A stretch of 9,697 nt of DNA from an uncultured Prevotella sp. (lineage in GTDB: Bacteria > Bacteroidota > Bacteroidia > Bacteroidales > Bacteroidaceae), in the NCBI GenBank assembly GCA_937916405.1, contig CALFUF010000042.1, positions 1-9,697 on the forward strand, given 5' to 3'. Below are positions 1-7,541 of this stretch, piece by piece; the first letter of the stretch is position 1; each line of letters opens with the position of its first letter. Below the pieces are notes generated by a model that worked only from the letters and a program-made list of their open reading frames with translations, searched no databases and was not told the origin of the DNA. Both the position numbers and the translations under genes were made by a program.

Positions 1-566
1 TTGCCCTTCCATCCCCAGTGCTTGAACTTCAAGGCAAACATGGGAATCTCAGCAATCAAGAGGTAGCAGCTGATGAACATACCTGCGAAAACCAGGTAAT
101 ACAGGTAGGGTGATGATGCCAGCCAGTCGCCCGCTCCTACCAGCAAGGCACCCCAGAAGAGGGCATTGGCAGGGGTGGGTAGTCCGATAAATCCCATTGC
201 CTGTCGCTCGTCGAGGTTGAACTTGGCTAGACGCAAGGCAGAGAATGCCGCCATGATGAATGCCGCATAGGCGAGATAGTGCCATGGCAGATACTCCATG
301 CCACTTTTCAGGAAGTCGAAGATGATAGCGGAAGGGGCAAAGCCGAAGGTGATATCGTCAGCAAGGGAGTCAAGTTCCTTGCCGATGGGTGAGCTGACTC
401 CAAGCAGACGAGCACTCATGCCGTCGAAGAAGTCGAAGACAGCACCAATGATGATAAACAGTAATGCTGTGTCCCAGACACCACAAAGAGCCCAATAGGT
501 AGCAATGCAGCCAGAGACGAGGTTGCAGCAGGTGATGGTATTAGGGATGTGTTTCTTGATACTCAT
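1..566 (-). CDS. pssA: CDP-diacylglycerol--serine O-phosphatidyltransferase (partial, 3' end off the window)
   Basis: Inner-membrane enzyme that joins CDP-diacylglycerol and L-serine to give phosphatidylserine and CMP, the first committed step to phosphatidylethanolamine. Translation of the minus strand gives 188 complete codons from the ATG at 566 with no stop before the window edge. Residues about 50-76 carry the complete CDP-alcohol phosphatidyltransferase motif D-G-x2-A-R-x8-G-x3-D-x3-D (DGMSAR, then G, D and D at the required spacing), which holds the metal and CDP groups. The N-terminus (MSIKKHIPNTITCCNLVSG) and several hydrophobic stretches fit the family. The start codon directly follows the psd stop (TAA then ATG), so the two are almost certainly co-transcribed and perhaps translationally coupled; the product supplies the substrate of Psd. 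I see no Shine-Dalgarno. The C-terminal part is missing from this window. Confidence 0.93.
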   Translation of the reverse strand, partial: MSIKKHIPNTITCCNLVSGCIATYWALCGVWDTALLFIIIGAVFDFFDGMSARLLGVSSPIGKELDSLADDITFGFAPSAIIFDFLKSGMEYLPWHYLAYAAFIMAAFSALRLAKFNLDERQAMGFIGLPTPANALFWGALLVGAGDWLASSPYLYYLVFAGMFISCYLLIAEIPMFALKFKHWGWKG

Positions 567-1265
567 TTATTTCAGTTTTGCTATCACAGTCTGGTCACCA
601 GTAGTCGGCTGGTTCATAATCACGCAAGGCTTGGAGCCTAATGGCAGGTAAACATCCACTCGGGAGCCGAGTTTGATGAATCCCAGGTGCTCGTCGATGT
701 AACACTCCTCCCCAGTCTTGGCATAGGTCACGATACGACGTGCCATCGCACCGGCTATCTGACGTACGAGGATGTCCTCACCGTCAGGAGTGGTAATCAT
801 GATATCGGCATGCTCATTCTCCTCACTCGCCTTAGGGAGCCAAGCCTTATGGTAGTTGCCGTTCTGGTGGTGCACGAACTTCACCTTGCCATCGACAGGG
901 AACCAGTTGGCATGAACATTCAGCGGACTCATGAAGATACTGATCATCAAGCGCTTGTCGTGGAAATACTCATTCTCCTCAGTCTCCTCTATCACCACGA
1001 TCTTTCCGTCAGCGGGGGCTACCACCAGTTTCTCTGTGTCGCCATTGAAATAGCGGATAGGACAGCGGTAGAAGTTAAGAGCCATTGCCCATACCGCACC
1101 AAAGATGATGATAAAAGCCCAAAAGGGGATGGGATTGTCTATCGTGTACCAAAGGATGAGCCCGATGCCAATCAGTAACAGCATACTGATGGTCAACTCA
1201 TTGGTTCCCTCGCGATGTATTCTTATTTTTTTGAGTTTCTTTATTTTTTGGATTCTTTCTCCCAT
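567..1265 (-). CDS. psd: Phosphatidylserine decarboxylase proenzyme (short type)
   Basis: Converts phosphatidylserine to phosphatidylethanolamine at the inner membrane. The 232-residue protein starts MGERIQKIKK, has two hydrophobic helices at about residues 23-64, then the PAPSD core: APADGK (about 83-88), NVHANW (His118) and, near the C-terminus, LGSR (about 199-202). The Ser of LGSR is where family members cleave themselves to form the pyruvoyl cofactor; the Asp of PADG and the His of NVHANW are the likely catalytic partners. Length is that of the short Bacteroidetes/archaeal-like form rather than the longer E. coli Psd. I chose the ATG at 1265 over the one at 1298 because the -7 promoter box ends at 1300, so the upstream ATG lies at or before the transcript start, and because family members begin near this point. 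First gene of a psd-pssA operon, divergent from dnaE. Confidence 0.93.
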   Translation of the reverse strand: MGERIQKIKKLKKIRIHREGTNELTISMLLLIGIGLILWYTIDNPIPFWAFIIIFGAVWAMALNFYRCPIRYFNGDTEKLVVAPADGKIVVIEETEENEYFHDKRLMISIFMSPLNVHANWFPVDGKVKFVHHQNGNYHKAWLPKASEENEHADIMITTPDGEDILVRQIAGAMARRIVTYAKTGEECYIDEHLGFIKLGSRVDVYLPLGSKPCVIMNQPTTGDQTVIAKLK

Positions 1266-1299
1266 GCGTAGTAATGTCGATTGTTTTATGTTCCACATG

Positions 1300-1331
1300 C
1301 AAAGGTACGTTTTTTTTGTTTATCTTACAAA
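1300..1331 (-). promoter_or_regulatory. Promoter of psd-pssA (Bacteroidetes sigma-ABfr type)
   Basis: Read on the minus strand, TTTG (1331-1328) is followed after exactly 20 nt by TACCTTTG (1307-1300), a full match to the Bacteroidetes consensus TTTG-N19-21-TAnnTTTG. The transcript should start a few bases downstream, near 1290-1295, giving a 5' leader of about 25-30 nt to the ATG at 1265. No Shine-Dalgarno is visible, as is usual in this phylum. Confidence 0.82.
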
Positions 1332-1347
1332 TTTTTTACGTTTTTCT

Positions 1348-1379
1348 TTTGGCTATCTCGCCTTTTCAGTGTAACTTTA
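1348..1379 (+). promoter_or_regulatory. Promoter of dnaE (Bacteroidetes sigma-ABfr type)
   Basis: TTTG at 1348-1351 is followed after 20 nt by TAACTTTA at 1372-1379, which matches TAnnTTTG except for the last base. The expected transcript start, near 1383-1388, leaves a leader of about 20-25 nt before the dnaE ATG. The -33 box lies only 16 bp from the -33 box of the opposing psd promoter, so the two polymerases would occupy nearly adjoining DNA. Confidence 0.68.
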
Positions 1380-1407
1380 CGGCTCAAATCAGCAGAGAGA
1401 TATCTTT

Positions 1408-4400
1408 ATGGAAGACTTCATACATTTGCATGTACATACTTATTACTCGATTCTTGACGGTCAGTCGAGTATCAAGAAACTGGTAGACAAGGCTGTTGGC
1501 AATGGCATGCGTGGCATGGCGATTACTGACCATGGTGACATGTTTGGGATCAAGGAGTTCCATGATTATGTGGGAGGTATCAATAAAGGACGTAAGAAGG
1601 AGGGCTTAGAGCCTTTCAAACCGATCTTTGGCTGTGAGATGTATGTGTCACGTCATGGTTCCAAAGAGTTGAAGCGTGGCAAAGAGGACATGAGTGGTTA
1701 TCACTTGATAGTTCTTGCCAAGAATTATAAGGGTTATAAGAACCTCATCAAACTGGTTAGCAACTCATGGGTTGACGGCTATTATATGCGTCCTCGTACT
1801 GACCGTGCTGATTTGGAGAAATACCATGAGGGGCTCATCGTATGCTCTGCGTGTATTGCTGGTGAGGTACCCAAGAAAATCTTAGATGGGGATATCGCTG
1901 GTGCTCGTGAGACTATAGAATGGTATCATGGTGTTTTTGGTGATGACTACTATCTGGAGCTCCAACGCCATGAGGTGACAGACCCCACCATCCGTGCCAA
2001 TCGTGAGACATTCCCGCTCCAGCAGAAAGCAAATAAGGTCATCATTGAGTTGGCAAGGGAATATGGTATCAAACTCGTTTGTACGAATGACGCCCATTTC
2101 GTTGACCAGGAGAACGCGGAGGCTCACGACCACCTGTTGTGTCTGTCGACAGGTAAGGACTTGGACGACCCTACTCGTATGCTATACACCAAACAGGAGT
2201 GGTTTAAGACGAGAGAGGAAATGAATGCTATTTTCTCTGACATCCCTGAGGCACTGTCCAACACACTGGAGATATTAGACAAGGTAGAGATATATAGTCT
2301 TGACCATGACCCCATCATGCCGTTCTTCCCCATCCCAGAGTCCTTTGGCACAGAAGAGCAATGGCGGCAGAAGTTCACAGAGCAGCAGCTCTATGATGAG
2401 TTCACCAGTGATGAGAATGGGGAGAACCAGTTGCCACCAGAGGAGGGAGAGAAGAAAATCAAGAAACTGGGTGGTTATGACAAGTTGTATAGAATCAAGT
2501 TCGAGGCTGACTATCTTGCAGAACTAGCTTATAAGGGGGCGGCAAAGAGGTATGGTGACCCATTGGCTAAGGAGGTGGACGACCGTATCCGCTTTGAGTT
2601 GCACATCATGAAGACGATGGGTTTCCCTGGCTACTTCCTCATCGTTCAGGACTTCATCAACTCGGCACGTGACGAGCTGGGAGTAATGGTGGGACCTGGT
2701 CGTGGCTCCGCCGCTGGTTCTGTGGTCGCCTATTGTCTGGGTATCACGAAGATAGACCCTTTGAAATACGACTTGCTGTTTGAGCGCTTCCTGAACCCCG
2801 ACCGTATCTCTTTACCTGATATCGATACCGACTTTGATGATGATGGTCGTGGCAAGGTGTTGAAATGGGTGGAGGACAAATATGGTCATGAGAACTGTGC
2901 GCATATCATCACCTATGCGACGATGGCGACCAAGAACTCTATCAAGGATGTCGCTCGTGTGGAGAAGGTGCCTATTCCTGTGTCGAATGCCTTGTGTAAG
3001 GCTATTCCGGACCGTCTGCCTGATGTGGATGGAAAGACACCAAAGATGAACTTGACGAACGCTATCAAGGCTGTCCCAGAGCTGCGTGATGCTGAGGCTA
3101 GTAATGATCCTGCTCTAAGGAATACGATTAAATATGCCAAGATGCTGGAGGGTACAGTGCGTGGAACGGGTATTCATGCCTGTGGTTTTATCATCTGCCG
3201 TGACCCTATCAGTGACTGGGTTCCTGTGTCTACTGCTGACGATCCGGACTTCAAGGACCAGAAAACGAACTGTACGCAGTATGATGGTCATGTCATTGAG
3301 TCGACTGGTCTTATCAAGATGGACTTCCTCGGACTGAAGACCCTGTCGGAGTTGAAGGAGGCATGCGACATTATCAAGCAGACCCGTGGTATAGATATTG
3401 ACTTGGATAATATCCCTATTGACGACCCCAAGACTTATGAGCTTTATCAACAAGGCAGGACTATTGGTACGTTCCAGTTTGAGTCAAGTGGTATGCAGAA
3501 ATATCTGCGAGAGCTGAAACCTACCGTCTTTGAGGACCTGATAGCGATGAATGCCCTATACCGTCCAGGACCTATGGGCTATATCCCTCAGTTTATCAAG
3601 CGTAAGCGTGGGGAAGAGCCTATCACCTATGATATCCCAGTGATGGAGAAATACCTGAAGGACACCTATGGTATTACTGTTTATCAAGAGCAGGTGATGC
3701 TGCTGTCTCGTCTTCTTGCTGATTTCACTCGTGGTGAGAGTGATGCCCTTCGTAAGGCAATGGGTAAGAAGAAGAAGGATATCGTTGATGCCATGAAACC
3801 TAAGTTTATCGAGGGTGGCAAGAAAAACGGACATGACCCGAAGGTGCTGGAGAAGATATGGAGCGACTGGGAGGCGTTTGCTTCTTATGCTTTCAACAAG
3901 TCGCATGCCGCTTGCTATTCTTGGGTCGCTTTCCAGACAGCCTATCTGAAGGCAAACTATCCTGCTGAGTTTATGGCGGCGATCATGAGTCGTCGTCGTG
4001 ACCAGATATCAGAGATTACCAAGCTGATGGATGAGTGTAAGTCGATGGGCATCGCTACACTGGGTCCTGACGTCAATGAGAGTTATCTGAAGTTTGGTGT
4101 CAACAAGAAAGGAGAGATCCGTTTCGGACTTGCCGCTATTAAGGGTATGGGTGATGGTGTGGCTCAGGCGATTATCGATGAACGAGAGAAGAATGGTCCC
4201 TATAAGACGATATTCGATTTCGCACAACGAATCAATTTCTCGTGCGTCAATCGTAAGGCATTCGAGAGTCTTGCTCTGAGTGGGGGCTTCGATAGTTTCG
4301 GCATCCCTCGTGAGAACTTCTTCGGAGAGAATAACAAGGGTGAGATGTTCCTGGATACTTTGGTACGTTATGGACAGATATACCAGATGGAACAACAGCA

Positions 4401-5127
4401 GATGCGTAACTCACTGTTTGGTGGAGAGAACGAGGTGGACATTGCCACCCCCCCTATCCCTCAGGCAACTCGCTGGAGTGATATTGAGCGGTTGAATCGT
4501 GAACGTGACTATGTGGGTATCTATCTTTCTGCTCATCCGCTTGATGAGTATCGTGTCGTCTTGGAGAAACTATGTAATACGCATTGCTCAGAACTGGCAG
4601 AAACACAACAGCTGAAGGATCGCGAGGATGTGATATTCGGAGGTATCGTGACAGAGGTGCGTCAGAAAGTCACCAAACGCGGAGAACCCTGTGGCTTCGT
4701 CACCATTGAGGATTTTGAAGGTGGTGGTGAGCTTGCCCTCTTTGGAAAGGATTGGGGAGACCGTAGCGGTATGTTTACCATCGGTTCGGCAGTCTACGTG
4801 ACGGCAAAGGTTCAGCCTCGTTTCCAGTATAGCAACCAGTTGGAGCTGAAGGTGCAAGATGTACAATCTCTGCAAATGGTGAAGGAGAAAGCTATTGACC
4901 GTATCACAATCACCCTGCTGGCAGATATGTTGGATGAGCAGGTGGTGACAGACTTAGGGGAACTGATTGCTGAGAACCCAGGGAAGACGAAGCTGTATCT
5001 CCAGTTTGTAGACAGGGCAAACAAGGGGCACGTACTGATGCGGAGCACCTCGAAGTTCATTGATGTCAAGAACTCTTTGGTGCACTTTATAGAGCAAACG
5101 CCGGCATTGGACTATATGATTAATTAG
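1408..5127 (+). CDS. dnaE: DNA polymerase III alpha subunit
   Basis: Catalytic subunit of the replicative polymerase, 1239 residues (E. coli DnaE has 1160). Domains in order: PHP (1-about 270) starting HLHVHTYYS; palm with GPGRGSAAGS (429-438) and PDIDTDF (470-476), where Asp473 and Asp475 are the first two catalytic aspartates; the third is Asp639 in KMDFLGL. Thumb/fingers segments follow with YRPGP (718-722) and the NKSHAA region near 833; then tandem helix-hairpin-helix (about 903-945), a likely beta-clamp motif QMRNSLF (998-1004), and an OB fold (about 1075-1116). A charged insert near 305-365 accounts for part of the extra length. All nine PHP metal-ligand positions appear kept: H8, H10, D17, H42, E77, H99, C149, D228, H230. 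The ATG at 1408 gives the family N-terminus and sits just downstream of a promoter; AGAGAG before it is at best a weak ribosome site. trxA follows 58 nt later on the same strand. Confidence 0.97.
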   Translation: MEDFIHLHVHTYYSILDGQSSIKKLVDKAVGNGMRGMAITDHGDMFGIKEFHDYVGGINKGRKKEGLEPFKPIFGCEMYVSRHGSKELKRGKEDMSGYHLIVLAKNYKGYKNLIKLVSNSWVDGYYMRPRTDRADLEKYHEGLIVCSACIAGEVPKKILDGDIAGARETIEWYHGVFGDDYYLELQRHEVTDPTIRANRETFPLQQKANKVIIELAREYGIKLVCTNDAHFVDQENAEAHDHLLCLSTGKDLDDPTRMLYTKQEWFKTREEMNAIFSDIPEALSNTLEILDKVEIYSLDHDPIMPFFPIPESFGTEEQWRQKFTEQQLYDEFTSDENGENQLPPEEGEKKIKKLGGYDKLYRIKFEADYLAELAYKGAAKRYGDPLAKEVDDRIRFELHIMKTMGFPGYFLIVQDFINSARDELGVMVGPGRGSAAGSVVAYCLGITKIDPLKYDLLFERFLNPDRISLPDIDTDFDDDGRGKVLKWVEDKYGHENCAHIITYATMATKNSIKDVARVEKVPIPVSNALCKAIPDRLPDVDGKTPKMNLTNAIKAVPELRDAEASNDPALRNTIKYAKMLEGTVRGTGIHACGFIICRDPISDWVPVSTADDPDFKDQKTNCTQYDGHVIESTGLIKMDFLGLKTLSELKEACDIIKQTRGIDIDLDNIPIDDPKTYELYQQGRTIGTFQFESSGMQKYLRELKPTVFEDLIAMNALYRPGPMGYIPQFIKRKRGEEPITYDIPVMEKYLKDTYGITVYQEQVMLLSRLLADFTRGESDALRKAMGKKKKDIVDAMKPKFIEGGKKNGHDPKVLEKIWSDWEAFASYAFNKSHAACYSWVAFQTAYLKANYPAEFMAAIMSRRRDQISEITKLMDECKSMGIATLGPDVNESYLKFGVNKKGEIRFGLAAIKGMGDGVAQAIIDEREKNGPYKTIFDFAQRINFSCVNRKAFESLALSGGFDSFGIPRENFFGENNKGEMFLDTLVRYGQIYQMEQQQMRNSLFGGENEVDIATPPIPQATRWSDIERLNRERDYVGIYLSAHPLDEYRVVLEKLCNTHCSELAETQQLKDREDVIFGGIVTEVRQKVTKRGEPCGFVTIEDFEGGGELALFGKDWGDRSGMFTIGSAVYVTAKVQPRFQYSNQLELKVQDVQSLQMVKEKAIDRITITLLADMLDEQVVTDLGELIAENPGKTKLYLQFVDRANKGHVLMRSTSKFIDVKNSLVHFIEQTPALDYMIN

Positions 5128-5185
5128 TGGCATGTTTTTTGCTGAATCAATCTTATACATTATTAATAATTAAAGTAATCAGACA

Positions 5186-5500
5186 ATGGAAGTAACAATC
5201 ACATCTGAGAATTTCGAGAGTTTGAAGAATGGCAGTCAGCCATTAGTAGTTGATTTCTGGGCAACATGGTGTGGTCCTTGCCGTATGGTAGGTCCCGTTA
5301 TCTCTGAGCTTGCTGAGGAGTACGACGGTCGTGTCGCTGTTGGCAAGTGTGACGTGGAGGAGAATGAGGAGCTGGCTGTAGAGTTCGGCATCCGAAACAT
5401 CCCTACCATTTTGTTCTTTAGAGATGGTCAGCTCATCGATAAGATTGTTGGCGCACAGCCAAAAGCGAAGATACAAGAGAAGTTTGAGACTCTTCTGTAA
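5186..5500 (+). CDS. trxA: Thioredoxin
   Basis: Small cytoplasmic disulfide reductase of 104 residues, the usual length for thioredoxin 1. It has the active site WCGPC (Trp28-Cys32), preceded by the buried Asp23 of VVDFWA, and the cis-proline Pro73 in NIPT. There is no signal peptide, so it acts in the cytosol, presumably reduced by thioredoxin reductase and serving ribonucleotide reductase and other substrates. The 58-nt gap after dnaE holds no clear TTTG/TAnnTTTG promoter and no hairpin, so transcription may read through from dnaE; an A/T-rich leader (TAATTAAAG) precedes the start. A strong hairpin terminator lies 8 nt after the stop. Confidence 0.96.
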   Translation: MEVTITSENFESLKNGSQPLVVDFWATWCGPCRMVGPVISELAEEYDGRVAVGKCDVEENEELAVEFGIRNIPTILFFRDGQLIDKIVGAQPKAKIQEKFETLL

Positions 5501-5508
5501 TAGAATAG

Positions 5509-5538
5509 AAAAGGTGAGGCACCAACCTCACCTTTTTT
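5509..5538. terminator. Shared terminator between convergent trxA and tsaE
   Basis: AAAAGGTGAGG (5509-5519) pairs perfectly with CCTCACCTTTT (5526-5536) across a 6-nt loop, followed by T's on the plus strand (six from 5533). On the minus strand the same stem is followed by a run of four T's, so it can work in both directions. It lies between the trxA stop (5500) and the tsaE stop (5541-5543), with only 2 nt separating it from tsaE. Confidence 0.9.
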
Positions 5539-5540
5539 AT

Positions 5541-5984
5541 TTAACAGGTAACCATGCGACTTCCGTCAGGCTGCACCTCTATGATCACTTTAACGGCATC
5601 GTCAGGTAGAATGTCCTCAATAAGCTCAGGCCATTCTATCAGACATAGTGCCCCACTATAGAAGTATTCCTCATAGCCCATGTCATAGACCTCCTCCAGC
5701 TTTTTGATGCGATAGAAGTCAAAATGATAAATAGACCCTCCTAAATCCTCCCTGTAGAGGGAGGACTTTTTGTTATGGGAAATCCCATACTCATTGACGA
5801 TGGCAAAGGTGGGACTCGTGATAACGTCATCGCTTCCTAACTCCTCACAGACAGCCTTGACGAAGGTTGTCTTGCCTGCCCCCATCTTTCCATAGAAGGC
5901 GAAAACACGTACATCGCCAATATGCTGGATAAACTCACGGGCTGCCTCGTGGATAGTATCTAAACTTGATATTCTGATCTCCAT
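5541..5984 (-). CDS. tsaE: tRNA threonylcarbamoyladenosine biosynthesis ATPase TsaE
   Basis: P-loop ATPase that, with TsaB and TsaD, transfers the threonylcarbamoyl group to A37 of ANN-decoding tRNAs (t6A). The 147-residue protein has Walker A GKMGAGKTT (32-40), SPTF (57-60), YHFDFYR (86-92) and IEWPE (116-120), all hallmarks of the YjeE/TsaE family. Odd feature: the normally short loop between NEY (64-66) and IYHFDFYR carries about 18 extra residues, GISHNKKSSLYREDLGGS (67-84), encoded by a palindromic repeat kept in frame. The catalytic motifs are undisturbed and the reading frame is open, so the protein is probably functional. It starts 3 nt after the porX stop, as the last gene of the TPR regulator-porX-tsaE operon, and ends at the bidirectional terminator shared with trxA. 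Confidence 0.94.
   Translation of the reverse strand: MEIRISSLDTIHEAAREFIQHIGDVRVFAFYGKMGAGKTTFVKAVCEELGSDDVITSPTFAIVNEYGISHNKKSSLYREDLGGSIYHFDFYRIKKLEEVYDMGYEEYFYSGALCLIEWPELIEDILPDDAVKVIIEVQPDGSRMVTC
5734..5770. repeat. Palindromic repeat element inserted in frame within tsaE
   Basis: The core is TCCTCCCT-GTAG-AGGGAGGA (5746-5765), an 8-bp inverted repeat, with a flanking CCCTCCT (5736-5742) that partly repeats the left arm. Just beside it, ATGGGA-AA-TCCCAT (5775-5788) forms a second small palindrome. The stretch encodes the extra TsaE loop. From memory, similar elements (GGAGGATTTAGGAGGG next to a CCTCCC palindrome) are dispersed in Bacteroidetes genomes, but I could not check this. The outer edges are approximate. 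Confidence 0.6.
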
Positions 5985-5987
5985 AAC

Positions 5988-7529
5988 TTATCTGTTTTTT
6001 CCTTTTAGTGTGATAAAGGGTATCATCATCTCTTCCATCGAGATACCTCCATGTTGGAAGGTGTTCCGATAGTAGGTGACATAATAATTGTAGTTATTAG
6101 GATAGGCGAAGAACTGGTCGCCAGTGGCGAACACATAACTGGTCGACAGGTTGGGGGCTGGCAGAAAAGCCTTCTGAGGTTCTTTGATGACAAAGATGTC
6201 CTTGTTGTCGTAGGCGAGGTTCTTGCCTAACTTATAGCGTAGATTGGTGTTCGTATTGCGGTCGCCGATAATCTTGACAGGTGAGTTTGTGCGAATAGAG
6301 CCATGGTCGGTAGTGATGATGACCTGACAATCTGTCTGTGCCAACTGACGTAGCAGTTGTGACATGATGGAATGGCGGAACCACGACAGGGTCAGTGAGC
6401 GATAGGCGGCCTCGTCATGGGCAAGTTCTCGTACCATCTTCGACTCCGTCCTTGCATGGGAGAGCATATCAATGAAGTTAATGACCAGCACATTGAGACT
6501 GTTCTTCTTTAACGATGCGAACTGGTTCATATACCGCTCTGCGTCATCTGTGGTATTGATCTTGTGATAGGAGAAAGTGTCGTGCCGTCTGTAACGGTCG
6601 ATTTGTGTCTGGATAAGAGGAGCCTCGTTGAGGTTCTTCCCTTCCTCCTCGTTCTCGTCAACCCACAGGTCAGGGAACATACGTGCTATCTGGTCGGGCA
6701 TTAGTCCTGAGAAAATAGCATTACGGGCATATTGTGTTGCTGTCGGAAGAATACTGCAATAGAGTTGCTCGTCAATCTCAAAGTCAGTCAGCTCACCCTC
6801 TATGGTCTTCCATTGGTCGTAACGGAAGTTGTCGAGTACGATGAGGAATACTTTCTTTCCTTCGGATAGACTGGGGAATACTTTCTGCTTGAAGATATCA
6901 GGACTCATCATCATCTCGCGTTTCTCCAGCCATCCCATATAGTTTTTCTTGACAAACTTGGCAAATCCGATATTCGCCTCCTCTTTCTGCATGCGCAGCA
7001 TGTCACCCATGGCAGAGTCAGTGGCAGAGAGTTGTAATTCCCATCTGACCAGTTGTCGGTACATCTCCGTCCAGTCGTCCCATGTCCTGCAGTCCATCAT
7101 CTGCATACTCAGCTGTTGGAACTGCTGTTGGTAGGCTGTTTGAGTGACCTCAGCGACAATCTCACGCTTATGGATGAATTTCTTGAGGGTCAAGAGTATC
7201 TGGTTGGGGTTGACGGGTTTGATGAGGTAGTCAGCGATATTCTGTCCTACCGCCTGGTTCATAATGTCTTCCTCCTCACTCTTGGTGACCATGACAACAG
7301 GGACCGTCGGCTGTAGCTCTTTGATACGTTGCAGGGTCTCCAGACCTGTCAGTCCAGGCATCATCTCGTCGAGCAAGACCAGGTCGAAAGTATGTTGTCG
7401 GCATTCCTCAATGGCATCAGTACCATTCGTCACAGTAATAACCTCGTATCCTTTCTTCTCCAAGAAGAGAAGGTGTGGACGGAGCAGCTCCATCTCGTCG
7501 TCAGCCCAAAGTAATAGTCCGTTTGTCAT
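5988..7529 (-). CDS. porX: PorX-type response regulator with PglZ (alkaline-phosphatase-superfamily) domain
   Basis: The 513-residue protein has an N-terminal receiver domain (1-about 120) with acidic pocket D10/D11, phosphoacceptor Asp54 in LLDEMMPG, T82 and K104 (YLIKP), then a helical linker (about 120-215), then a PglZ domain. The PglZ part shows the metal-site pattern of the alkaline phosphatase superfamily: D233 (VLDNFRYDQW), a Thr nucleophile in PTATQYARN (T263/T265), D354 and H358 (FIDMLSH), D408-H409 (TTDHG) and H493 (QHGG). In Porphyromonas gingivalis PorX, with kinase PorY and sigma factor SigP, controls type IX secretion genes, and its PglZ domain acts as an oligonucleotide phosphodiesterase. 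All catalytic residues look present. It lies 12 nt after the TPR/HTH gene and 3 nt before tsaE. No porY or T9SS structural gene is in this window, so a secretion role here is inferred. Confidence 0.92.
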   Translation of the reverse strand: MTNGLLLWADDEMELLRPHLLFLEKKGYEVITVTNGTDAIEECRQHTFDLVLLDEMMPGLTGLETLQRIKELQPTVPVVMVTKSEEEDIMNQAVGQNIADYLIKPVNPNQILLTLKKFIHKREIVAEVTQTAYQQQFQQLSMQMMDCRTWDDWTEMYRQLVRWELQLSATDSAMGDMLRMQKEEANIGFAKFVKKNYMGWLEKREMMMSPDIFKQKVFPSLSEGKKVFLIVLDNFRYDQWKTIEGELTDFEIDEQLYCSILPTATQYARNAIFSGLMPDQIARMFPDLWVDENEEEGKNLNEAPLIQTQIDRYRRHDTFSYHKINTTDDAERYMNQFASLKKNSLNVLVINFIDMLSHARTESKMVRELAHDEAAYRSLTLSWFRHSIMSQLLRQLAQTDCQVIITTDHGSIRTNSPVKIIGDRNTNTNLRYKLGKNLAYDNKDIFVIKEPQKAFLPAPNLSTSYVFATGDQFFAYPNNYNYYVTYYRNTFQHGGISMEEMMIPFITLKGKNR

Positions 7530-7541
7530 ATGATATTTATT

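Noticed and set aside
687..1178. 163-codon plus-strand ORF opposite psd
   Set aside because: It is antisense to a conserved enzyme gene with all motifs intact and has no promoter or recognisable domain.
1266..1298. Upstream in-frame ATG at 1298 for psd (11 extra residues)
   Set aside because: It directly abuts the -7 box (1300-1307), so it would lie at or before the transcript start, and the extra residues do not look like a Psd N-terminus.
3115..4395. Minus-strand ORFs of 112-128 codons inside dnaE (3115-3453, 3556-3906, 4009-4395)
   Set aside because: They are complementary-strand shadows of dnaE codons, with no domain, start signal or promoter.
5128..5185. Separate promoter for trxA
   Set aside because: TTTTTTG is present near 5136 but no TAnnTTTG follows at 19-21 nt; read-through from dnaE or a weak unrecognised promoter is more likely.
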